Source: JANQTF01 sp036835375
Lineage (GTDB): Bacteria; Bacteroidota; Bacteroidia; J057
Direction of reading: 5' to 3'
DNA: 12,198 nucleotides
Assembly: GCA_036835375.1 (NCBI GenBank)
Contig: DAITMB010000137.1
Coordinates: 1-12,198 of the forward strand
Shown here: one piece after another, positions 1 to 5,927 of the stretch
Numbering within the stretch: the first letter of the stretch is position 1
Layout of the letters: each line of letters starts with the position of its first letter
Program-made: the position numbers and the translations under genes
Notes under the pieces: generated by a model
What the model was told of the DNA's origin: nothing
Database searches by the model: none
The model's input: only the letters and a program-made list of their open reading frames with translations

Positions 1-725
1 CCCATCGCATTGCTTCCCCCACCGACGCAGGCGAGCACATAATCAGGCCACTCTGTCCCTTCTTTTTCGAGCAATTGCGCCTTGATCTCTTCGCTGATCA
101 CCGACTGAAAACGGCCTACCATGTCTGGATACGGATGTGGTCCCACGACCGAACCAATGATGTAGTGTGTGTCTTCGGGGTGATTGATCCAGTGACGCAT
201 CGCCTCGTTGGTGGCGTCTTTGAGGGTTTGGCTCCCGCTCAAAGCAGGACGCACTTCCGCGCCAAGCATAGTCATCCGCTGCACATTGGGCTGCTGCCGC
301 TCAATGTCCACGGCCCCCATGTACACGATGCAAGGCATTCCCATCAAGGCACAAACCGTCGCTGTCGCCACGCCATGCTGTCCGGCTCCGGTCTCAGCGA
401 TGATCTTTTTCTTGCCCAGTCGCTTCGCCAGCAAGATTTGTCCCAAGGTGTTATTCACTTTGTGGGCGCCTGTGTGACAAAGATCCTCCCGCTTGAGATA
501 AATTTTGGTTTGATATTTCTCGGAAAGGCGCTTCGCAAAATACAGTGGCGTCGGTCGCCCTACGTAGTCCTTCAGCAACTGCCTGAACTCCGCCTGAAAT
601 TCTGGTTCAGCTATGATGTCGAGATAGCGCGACCGCAGTTCTTCCACGTTTGGATATAGCATTTCGGGGATAAAAGCCCCTCCAAACTGTCCGTAGTATC
701 CTTGTTCTGTGACTTGAAAGCTCAT
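1..725 (-). CDS. trpB: Tryptophan synthase beta chain, 5' part only (cut by the left window edge)
   Basis: TrpB is the PLP enzyme that condenses indole with L-serine to give L-tryptophan, working as an alpha2-beta2 complex with TrpA in the cytoplasm. I translated the minus strand from the ATG at 725; the frame is open through 241 codons to the edge. It starts MSFQVTEQGYYGQFGGAFIP. The PLP-lysine motif HTGAHKVNN puts the Schiff-base lysine at about residue 89, and the catalytic glutamate lies in AETGAGQHG at about 111. The GGGSNAMG phosphate-binding loop is at the cut end. About 40% of a usual TrpB (near 390-400 residues) is missing on the left. The gene follows trpF by 72 nt on the same strand, as the last visible gene of the trp operon; trpA is expected next. 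No Shine-Dalgarno sequence is seen before the start. Identity is essentially certain. Confidence 0.97.
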   Translation of the reverse strand, partial: MSFQVTEQGYYGQFGGAFIPEMLYPNVEELRSRYLDIIAEPEFQAEFRQLLKDYVGRPTPLYFAKRLSEKYQTKIYLKREDLCHTGAHKVNNTLGQILLAKRLGKKKIIAETGAGQHGVATATVCALMGMPCIVYMGAVDIERQQPNVQRMTMLGAEVRPALSGSQTLKDATNEAMRHWINHPEDTHYIIGSVVGPHPYPDMVGRFQSVISEEIKAQLLEKEGTEWPDYVLACVGGGSNAM

Positions 726-797
726 GCTGGTAGGTAGTTGAGTTTTATTTGAATATGGGCGAACGCTTATCTGGGCGAATGAAATAATGAGAAAACA

Positions 798-1430
798 TCA
801 CGCCCCAGGCCTTTTTTGCGCCTGCTGGAATGCTTGGATTTTGGTGGTGTCTTTGAGGCCAGGTTTAATTTCAAATTTACTGTTGATGTCCAGCGCAAAC
901 AGCCCCGGCAAGTCGAGATCGCGCAGGGTGCTCGCATGTTCGGGTCCGATGCCGCCACTGAGGAAATAAGGTGTGTCCCCCGAATGATGCTGCAACAGGT
1001 GCCAATCAAATGCCACCCCATTGCCGCCGGGCAACTCCCCTTTCGTGTCGAACAGAAAATAATCGACATTGTCTTGATAGGCGGCCAACCCATCAAAATC
1101 TGCCATCTTTTCAATGGAAAACACTTTGATCACGCCCACGCCCTGCCTACGCAATGATGCACATAGGGAGGGATGTTCTTTCCCATGAAGTTGCACCAAG
1201 TCAAGCCCATAGGCATCAATTTGATCTTCGATCTCGCCCTGCGCTTCATCTACAAAGACGCCTACCTTCTTAGCTTGATCGATCTGCCGCGCCACATGAG
1301 GCGGCAGGTGTCCTCCGACAAAGCGCGAGGACCGAACATAGAAAATGAATCCCACGAAGTCTGGCTGAAGGGCCAACACGGCTTCCAGATTATCTGGGTC
1401 CCGAAGTCCACATACTTTTAACTTTTTCAT
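798..1430 (-). CDS. trpF: Phosphoribosylanthranilate isomerase
   Basis: TrpF catalyses the Amadori rearrangement of N-(5'-phosphoribosyl)anthranilate to CdRP, the third step from chorismate to tryptophan. The 210-residue product has the family's usual length and a single TIM barrel. It opens MKKLKVCGLRDPDNL, placing the general-base cysteine at residue 7. The general-acid aspartate is at about 128 in FDTKGELPGGNG, and the late barrel motif FALDINSKFE is at 178-187. FLSGGIGPE at 157-165 fits the phosphate-binding loop. The frame can be extended to a TTG at 1529, but that would overlap trpC and add residues foreign to the family, so I chose the first ATG at 1430. The gap to trpC is 53 nt and to trpB 72 nt. 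No Shine-Dalgarno sequence is visible. Confidence 0.96.
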   Translation of the reverse strand: MKKLKVCGLRDPDNLEAVLALQPDFVGFIFYVRSSRFVGGHLPPHVARQIDQAKKVGVFVDEAQGEIEDQIDAYGLDLVQLHGKEHPSLCASLRRQGVGVIKVFSIEKMADFDGLAAYQDNVDYFLFDTKGELPGGNGVAFDWHLLQHHSGDTPYFLSGGIGPEHASTLRDLDLPGLFALDINSKFEIKPGLKDTTKIQAFQQAQKRPGA

Positions 1431-1483
1431 GTGCGAACTACTTTTGAAAATCGCATTTGGAGAATCGTGCCTTGCTATTCTAC

Positions 1484-2284
1484 TCAGCCAAGCTGCAATT
1501 CGCGGAGTTTGGCGATGAACTCTGCGCAAGCCACTTCTGGTTGGGAGCTTTCCATGAATTTTTGCCCCATCAAAAAGCCCTCAAACCCTGCTTCCCGCAA
1601 GCGAATCACCTGCGCGGGATCGCTCAAGCCACTTTCGGTGACTTTGGTAAATGAAGAGGGAATTTTGTTTACCAGCGCCAAAGAGGTTTCTACATCCACC
1701 CGAAATGTCCGAAGATCGCGGTTGTTTACACCGATGAGTTGCACCTCATCGCACAGGCTTCGATCTAGTTCCGCTTCACTGTGAACTTCCAGCAACACTT
1801 CTAAGCCAAGTCCTTGCGCAACTCCCGCCAATTGCCGGATCACTTCTGCTGAGAGGCAGGCAGCGATCAGCAAAATGGCATCTGCGCCGATCGCGCGGGC
1901 TTCGATGATTTGGTACTCGTCGATGACAAAGTCTTTCCGCAAGATCGGACAGGCATTCAGCTTCCGCGCTACGCTAAGGTCGGCGTTGCTGCCCCCAAAA
2001 AACGTCTCGTCCGTGAGAATCGACAGAGCCGAAGCTCCTGCCTGCACATAGCCGGTCGATACGCGCGCCACATCCACCAAGGGGTGAATATCCCCTTGAG
2101 AGGGCGATTTTCGCTTGATCTCGGCGATGATTCCTGATAAATCAGATCGCTTCACGTGTTGACTCAACGATACCACAGGGGATTGAAAATGCGGACTCTT
2201 CTCTAGTAAGCTGGTTGGGAAAGCCGCTTTTCGCTGTGCCACTTCGACGTGCTTATGGGCGATGATTTCTTCGAGAATATTCAT
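1484..2284 (-). CDS. trpC: Indole-3-glycerol-phosphate synthase
   Basis: TrpC closes the indole ring: it decarboxylates and cyclises CdRP to indole-3-glycerol phosphate. The 266-residue product is a full-length stand-alone enzyme, not fused to TrpF. Motifs in order are MNILEEIIAHKHVEV at the N-terminus, IIAEIKRKSPSQG (52-64; E55 and K57), PILRKDFVIDEYQ (113-125; catalytic K117), LEVLLEVHSEAEL (161-173; E166), IGVNNRDLRTF (184-194) and VTESGLSD (215-222). These cover the family's catalytic and phosphate-binding residues. The frame continues upstream to a TTG at 2326, but the first ATG at 2284 begins the conserved N-terminus, so it was chosen. The 103-nt gap to trpGD is the longest inside the operon. 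No Shine-Dalgarno sequence is seen. Confidence 0.96.
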   Translation of the reverse strand: MNILEEIIAHKHVEVAQRKAAFPTSLLEKSPHFQSPVVSLSQHVKRSDLSGIIAEIKRKSPSQGDIHPLVDVARVSTGYVQAGASALSILTDETFFGGSNADLSVARKLNACPILRKDFVIDEYQIIEARAIGADAILLIAACLSAEVIRQLAGVAQGLGLEVLLEVHSEAELDRSLCDEVQLIGVNNRDLRTFRVDVETSLALVNKIPSSFTKVTESGLSDPAQVIRLREAGFEGFLMGQKFMESSQPEVACAEFIAKLRELQLG

Positions 2285-2387
2285 GTGGTTGATAATTCGC
2301 AGGAATGGGTTTGGGAAGAGATTCAATGGAATGGAAGACTTGATTTGCTGGCTACCGCAATAAAATTTTCAACACCTTTGCTCATGT

Positions 2388-4001
2388 TCAATCCTGAGAC
2401 ACCGCCAAAAGCGCATTCAAAGCTGCTTGAGCGGCGCCACTGTGGAGAGATTCTCTTGCCATTTCTACCGCAGCCTTCAACGATTGATCAGGGCGAGCTG
2501 TGTGAATCGCCATGGCTGCATTGGCGATCACCACGTCTTCCTGCGCTGGCGTCCCCCGTCGATCCAGGATTCGCAGAAAAATTTCTACAGCCTCCTCCAC
2601 CGTCGCTCCCCCCCTGATTGCCAGGGGCGAAACTGTCTGCAAACCCAGGTCTTGGGAATTGATCAGTCGCTCCCCCTGTCGATCAATGACGCGTGTGGCT
2701 CCGGTGAGTGCCACTTCGTCATAGCCATCCAAGCTGTGTAGGATCGTGAAAGCCTTGTCGGACTGCTGATACAAATAGCCGTAGATCCTCGCCAGCTCCA
2801 GTGAAAACACCCCCACCAATTGCTTGCGCGGAAATGCTGGGTTCACCATAGGACCAAGCATATTGAAAAAGGTTTTCACACCCAGCTCTTTGCGTATGGG
2901 TGCGACCTGCTTCATCGCTGGGTGAAACAGGGGCGCATGAAGAAAACAAATCCTGGCTGCCTCCATTTGCTGCCGCAATTTGGGTAGCTCATTGGTGAAT
3001 TTTCCGCCGAGACGCTCAATCACATTCGAAGACCCCGAGATCGAGGAGACGCCATAGTTGCCGTGCTTTGCAACGGGTACTCCGGCACCAGCCACCACAA
3101 AGCTCGCCAATGTGGACACATTAAAAGTATCTTTACCGTCTCCGCCTGTGCCGCAAAGGTCGATAGGGTCGTATTCGGAGAGGTCCACAGGCACGCACAG
3201 CGCCAGCATGGCTTCCCGAAATCCTCCCAATTCCTCCACGGTGATGCTCCGCATCATGTACACCGTGAGAAAAGCCGCCACCTGAGCCGGATTGACTTCG
3301 CCTAAGGCAATGCGCGTGAGCACGGCTTGAGCTTCCTGGCCTGACAAGCTGCCGTGGCCGAGCAAGTGTTGCAGTACGCGCCGCATATCGATTTCGATGG
3401 GGGCATCCTGCTGGATGCTGCGATGAACAGGAATGTCGAGAAAATTTTTCAAGAGACGCATCCCATGATCTGTGATCACGGACTCAGGGTGAAATTGCAC
3501 CCCAAAAACCAAATGCTGCTTATGTCTCAGGGCCATGATTTCGCCGTGGCGATCCAGTGCGAGGACTTCCAGCTCTCCATTGAGGCTCTCCGGCTTCACA
3601 GCCCAAGAGTGATAGCGACCAATGGAGAAACTCGTCGGGACGCCGCGAAAGAGCAAGTCTTCCTTGGCTGTCACCTGCACATCGGTGGCAACTCCATGCA
3701 AAACCTCGGGCATGTTGTAAATCTGCGCACCATAGACTTCTGCAATGGCCTGGTGACCAAGACACACCCCAAATATGTGCTTTCGCCCACCGTATTCGCG
3801 GATCAATTCGGGCATAACGCCCGCTTCGGAAGGGATGCCGGGCCCGGGAGAAAGGATGATTTTATCAAATCGCTCCACCTCTTCTAGCCGAATCTGATCA
3901 TTGCGGTGGACCTCCAGCCGATCGCCGTAGCCAAGCTCGCGCAGCATGTGCACAAGGTTATAGGTGAAGGAGTCGTAGTTGTCGAGAACGAGAATGTTCA
4001 T
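2388..4001 (-). CDS. trpGD: Fused anthranilate synthase glutaminase / anthranilate phosphoribosyltransferase
   Basis: This is a 537-residue natural fusion of two trp enzymes. Residues 1 to about 190 are TrpG, the class I glutamine amidotransferase that supplies ammonia to TrpE: it has NYDSFTYNL (8-16), SPGPGIPSEAG (51-61), the nucleophile C80 in GVCLGHQAIAE, and H171/E173 in FHPES. About 20 residues link to TrpD (from about 207), which transfers phosphoribosyl from PRPP to anthranilate. TrpD motifs are DLCGTGGDGKDTFNVST (281-297), AKHGNYGVSSISGSSNV (311-327), NMLGPMVNP (380-388) and DGYDE (425-429). The segment usually seen as KHGNRAVSS reads KHGNYGVSS here. The frame is uninterrupted across the junction. 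It lies 72 nt after trpE. A TrpG-TrpD fusion is well known from enterobacteria; here it sits in a Bacteroidota-like setting. Confidence 0.97.
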   Translation of the reverse strand: MNILVLDNYDSFTYNLVHMLRELGYGDRLEVHRNDQIRLEEVERFDKIILSPGPGIPSEAGVMPELIREYGGRKHIFGVCLGHQAIAEVYGAQIYNMPEVLHGVATDVQVTAKEDLLFRGVPTSFSIGRYHSWAVKPESLNGELEVLALDRHGEIMALRHKQHLVFGVQFHPESVITDHGMRLLKNFLDIPVHRSIQQDAPIEIDMRRVLQHLLGHGSLSGQEAQAVLTRIALGEVNPAQVAAFLTVYMMRSITVEELGGFREAMLALCVPVDLSEYDPIDLCGTGGDGKDTFNVSTLASFVVAGAGVPVAKHGNYGVSSISGSSNVIERLGGKFTNELPKLRQQMEAARICFLHAPLFHPAMKQVAPIRKELGVKTFFNMLGPMVNPAFPRKQLVGVFSLELARIYGYLYQQSDKAFTILHSLDGYDEVALTGATRVIDRQGERLINSQDLGLQTVSPLAIRGGATVEEAVEIFLRILDRRGTPAQEDVVIANAAMAIHTARPDQSLKAAVEMARESLHSGAAQAALNALLAVSQD

Positions 4002-4073
4002 GTTTGTGTGTGAAAAGAGAAGATAGAATTGCTGAAAAACACGGGTAACATCGCTGCTGAGGAGTTCTTGCAG

Positions 4074-5516
4074 CTACGCCTTGCCGTTTAGCCCTACAAG
4101 TGTAGTAGCTCCTGCACCTACCTCTTCGGCAAATTGCAAGGCTTGCCGGAGCGCTGCGAGCTTGTTGTGCACTTCTTGCAGCTCGTTTTCGGGTACCGAC
4201 TTCGACACCACGCCAGCACCTGCCTGATAGTACAGGGTGTTGCCCTTGGAAAGCAAGGAGCGGATCATGATGGCATGATTGAAACTGCCGTCTAAGCCAA
4301 GAAATCCGATACAGCCTCCATAAAACCCACGGTTGTGGGGTTCGTAGCGATCGATCAACTGCATGGCCATGTGCTTGGGTGCACCCGAGAGCGTGCCTGC
4401 CGGGAAGGTATCAGCCACCAATTGGAGCGGGGAGACTTCCTCGCCAATGGTCGCGGAGACCTTGGACACGAGGTGAATCACGTGGGAGTAATACTGGATC
4501 TCTTTGTAGGTGTCCACCTTGACCTGCGTGCCATGGCGACTCAGGTCATTGCGAGCTAGGTCCACGAGCATCACGTGCTCGGCATTCTCTTTGGGATCAG
4601 CGGCAAGCCGACGGGCGAGCTCCAAATCTTCTACATCGCGGCCCGTGCGACGAAATGTCCCAGCTATGGGGTGAATCACCGCATTGCGGTTCTGAATCAC
4701 CAGCTGCGCTTCTGGTGATGACCCCATGAGCTTGAAGCTTCCGAAATCTCCAAAAAAGAGGTAAGGCGAGGGATTGATGGAGCGCAAGGCGCGATACACA
4801 TTGAACTCATCTCCTTCAAATGTCTGGCGAAACTGGCGTGATAGCACCATCTGAAACACGTCACCGCGCTGGCAATGCGCGATGCCCCGGCGCACCATCT
4901 GGAGGTAATCTTCGTCACTCAGGGACGTCGTCTCGGCATTCTGCATCCGAAACCGAAAGCTGGGGACCGTCTGCTGGTCGAGGATGCGCTCCACCTCATG
5001 CAAGCGGGTGGGCTGTCCCTCTGGGCGATGTTCGAAGAGGTAGAGGCGATTGTGAAAATGGTCGAACACCAGCACAAATCGAAAAAAGTAGTACAGCATG
5101 TCCGGGATCCGGCGCTCGTCATCGGGATAACTCCCGATTTTCACGGTCTCGTAGTGCCGCACCACATCGTAACTCTGGTAGCCAAAGAGCCCTTGGTAGG
5201 CAAATTTCATGGGCAGGATATCACCTGCGAAGCTGCGCGAAAAGTCCCGAAGCATTCCCGGAAGTTGACCCACTTCCTTCACAGGCAAGGTCTGTGTAGT
5301 TCCATCGGGATAGGTTGCCGTGGCCAAGCCCTCTTCCACTGAGAAGCTCCCCAGCGGGTCACAGCAGAGGTAGGAAAAGCTGGTCTCGGCGCTGTGGTAA
5401 TCACTGCTCTCTAGTAGCAGATTGATTGCAAAATGGTCTCTCAGGCGCAAATACGCGCTCACCGGGGTCACGGTGTCGGCAAGGCGCTCTCTGTGCAAAG
5501 TCAGGTATCGGTACAT
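4074..5516 (-). CDS. trpE: Anthranilate synthase component I (aminase subunit)
   Basis: TrpE converts chorismate plus ammonia to anthranilate and pyruvate; the TrpG part of the next gene delivers the ammonia. The product is 480 residues. The N-terminal feedback element fits LLES-x10-S exactly (34-37 and S48), which in known enzymes binds tryptophan and gives allosteric inhibition. The C-terminal chorismate-binding domain (from about 200) shows GDVFQMVLSRQF (218-229), GTFRRTGRD (286-294), and PKENAEHVMLVDLARND (308-324; E310 and E313). Then come the likely catalytic H348 in HLVSKV, GTLSGAPK (374-381), R419 and the E445/E448 pair near the end. The only ATG at the head of the frame was taken as start. 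It is the first structural gene of the operon, 220 nt beyond the attenuator. I call trpE rather than pabB because of its trp neighbours and the feedback motif. Confidence 0.97.
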   Translation of the reverse strand: MYRYLTLHRERLADTVTPVSAYLRLRDHFAINLLLESSDYHSAETSFSYLCCDPLGSFSVEEGLATATYPDGTTQTLPVKEVGQLPGMLRDFSRSFAGDILPMKFAYQGLFGYQSYDVVRHYETVKIGSYPDDERRIPDMLYYFFRFVLVFDHFHNRLYLFEHRPEGQPTRLHEVERILDQQTVPSFRFRMQNAETTSLSDEDYLQMVRRGIAHCQRGDVFQMVLSRQFRQTFEGDEFNVYRALRSINPSPYLFFGDFGSFKLMGSSPEAQLVIQNRNAVIHPIAGTFRRTGRDVEDLELARRLAADPKENAEHVMLVDLARNDLSRHGTQVKVDTYKEIQYYSHVIHLVSKVSATIGEEVSPLQLVADTFPAGTLSGAPKHMAMQLIDRYEPHNRGFYGGCIGFLGLDGSFNHAIMIRSLLSKGNTLYYQAGAGVVSKSVPENELQEVHNKLAALRQALQFAEEVGAGATTLVGLNGKA

Positions 5517-5736
5517 GGCTGAAAATCGGTCTGATGAATCGGGGGAATGAACTCAAGGAAGTAGCCGAGCGGCTGGAACAAGGAACGCTTCAAAAATAAT
5601 TCTACATTCTTGCTTGAGCTTTTGCCCGAATCCTGTGTCAGAAAACCCTCACCTAGCTCGCTAGGCTCGGCTTTTCTTCCTTAGCTTCGAACAAAATCTC
5701 TGCGCAAGCTCCGGTGATTTATTCCCTCAGCGTTCC
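5517..5736 (-). other. Untranslated trpE leader downstream of the attenuator
   Basis: About 220 nt separate the terminator U-run from the trpE ATG, with no convincing coding frame. On the minus strand CTCAAG (5618-5613) can pair with CTTGAG (5557-5552), with more pairing inside (GAA/TTC and GTAG/CTAC), giving a 13-bp interrupted stem across 5618-5552. The repeat at 5642-5675 lies upstream of this stem. No Shine-Dalgarno sequence precedes trpE. The stretch may act in translation or mRNA stability, but nothing in it is recognised. Confidence 0.4.
5642..5675 (-). repeat. Imperfect inverted repeat in the trpE leader, after the attenuator
   Basis: The centre is a 5-bp stem, CCTAG with CTAGG (5652-5656 and 5661-5665), around a 4-nt loop. 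Less regular outer pairing runs to AAAA/TTTT at the ends (4+2+5 pairs with mismatches). On the minus strand it ends GGGTTTTC, with only four U. It might be a weak second pause or termination site, or just RNA structure in the untranslated leader. The evidence is weak. Confidence 0.3.
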
Positions 5737-5776
5737 AAAAAAAATCGGGCCTGCTATTTCGTAGTAGCAGGCCCGA
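5737..5776 (-). terminator. Rho-independent terminator of the trp attenuator
   Basis: On the minus strand a perfect 12-bp stem, TCGGGCCTGCTA with TAGCAGGCCCGA (5776-5765 and 5756-5745), encloses the 8-nt loop CTACGAAA. It is followed directly by eight U (5744-5737). This is a textbook intrinsic terminator. It lies 29 nt after the stop codon of the Trp-rich leader peptide and 220 nt before trpE, so it should stop transcription of the operon when tryptophan is plentiful. The plus strand has no U-run after the same stem, so the terminator acts in the trp direction only. Confidence 0.93.
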
Positions 5777-5813
5777 CACTAAGGAATGGACACAGGTGTT
5801 GCTCCCTACGAAA
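5757..5813 (-). promoter_or_regulatory. Antiterminator pairing of the trp attenuator
   Basis: The RNA segment UUUCGUAGGGAGCA (5813-5800) includes the last leader codons and the UAG stop. It can pair with UGCUACUACGAAA (5769-5757). This gives 8 bp (5813-5806 with 5764-5757), a small internal loop (GG against A), and 4 more bp (5803-5800 with 5769-5766). The second segment is the apical 5' arm plus the loop of the terminator, so the two structures exclude each other; the remaining terminator base could pair only as a pseudoknot. The upstream arm starts 17 nt after the third Trp codon. A ribosome stalled on Trp codons would leave it free, while one finishing at UAG would cover it. The pairing is seen in the sequence; the mechanism is inferred from known trp attenuators. 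Confidence 0.8.
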
Positions 5814-5862
5814 GGTAATTCGTGAGATGCCACCACCAAATATTTTGTCTTCTTCCGTTCAT
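5806..5862 (-). CDS. trpL: trp operon leader peptide with three consecutive Trp codons
   Basis: A short frame reads ATG, 17 further codons and TAG, encoding MNGRRQNIWWWHLTNYLS. Codons 9-11 are TGG TGG TGG (5838-5830). Trp is the rarest amino acid, so three in a row within 18 codons directly before a trp operon is a regulatory signature. The peptide itself should have no function; its translation senses charged tRNA-Trp. When tRNA-Trp is short the ribosome stalls at codons 9-11, leaving the downstream antiterminator arm free and allowing read-through into trpE. The start is about 26 nt after the predicted transcription start, and 8-20 nt upstream of it there is a short palindrome rather than a clear Shine-Dalgarno sequence. 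It is named trpL by analogy with enterobacteria; the peptide itself has no sequence match I can claim. Confidence 0.9.
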   Translation of the reverse strand: MNGRRQNIWWWHLTNYLS

Positions 5863-5869
5863 AATAGTC

Positions 5870-5882
5870 GCCGATAATCGGC
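5870..5882. repeat. 13-nt palindrome just upstream of the trpL start codon
   Basis: The sequence GCCGATAATCGGC is a perfect inverted repeat (6+1+6). It lies between the predicted trp promoter and the leader ATG, within the first nucleotides of the expected transcript. It may be a DNA operator for a regulator, or a 5' hairpin that protects the mRNA or limits leader translation. Only the symmetry is seen; any function is inferred. Confidence 0.4.
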
Positions 5883-5893
5883 ACTTACACTAG

Positions 5894-5924
5894 CAAATAT
5901 AGACGCTCCGAGAGAAAAAGCAAG
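5894..5924 (-). promoter_or_regulatory. Predicted Bacteroidota-type promoter of the trp operon
   Basis: On the minus strand TATATTTG (5901-5894) fits the Bacteroidota -7 consensus TAnnTTTG in full. CTTG (5924-5921) lies 19 nt upstream and fits the -33 TTTG/TTG element. Transcription would begin near 5888, about 26 nt before the trpL ATG. The promoter starts just after the stop codon of the preceding DUF3857 gene (5928), which gives the trp operon its own start even though the gene upstream points the same way. Confidence 0.7.
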
Positions 5925-5927
5925 CTA

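Noticed and set aside
75..659. A 194-codon plus-strand frame
   Set aside because: It is antisense to trpB, whose minus-strand translation matches the family throughout.
1431..1529. N-terminal extension of trpF to a TTG at 1529
   Set aside because: It overlaps trpC and adds residues absent from the family; the first ATG at 1430 begins the conserved MKKLKVCGL segment.
4820..5342. Overlapping plus-strand frames of about 155-159 codons
   Set aside because: They are antisense to trpE, with low-complexity composition and no motifs.
5556..5640. tRNA-like stretch: GCCGAGCGGCTGG like a tRNA-Ser D-arm, with CCCGAATCC downstream
   Set aside because: No acceptor stem, no anticodon stem and no TTCGA T-loop can be made to fit; the resemblance is short.
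5821..5840. GGTGGTGGCATCTCACG resembles part of a T-box antiterminator
   Set aside because: No other T-box elements (stem I, specifier loop, full consensus) are seen, and the repeat is explained by three in-frame Trp codons.
5681..5884. A 67-codon minus-strand frame starting at a GTG, overlapping the trp leader
   Set aside because: It runs through the terminator hairpin in a different frame from the Trp-codon leader, has a GTG start inside the palindrome, and has no recognisable features.
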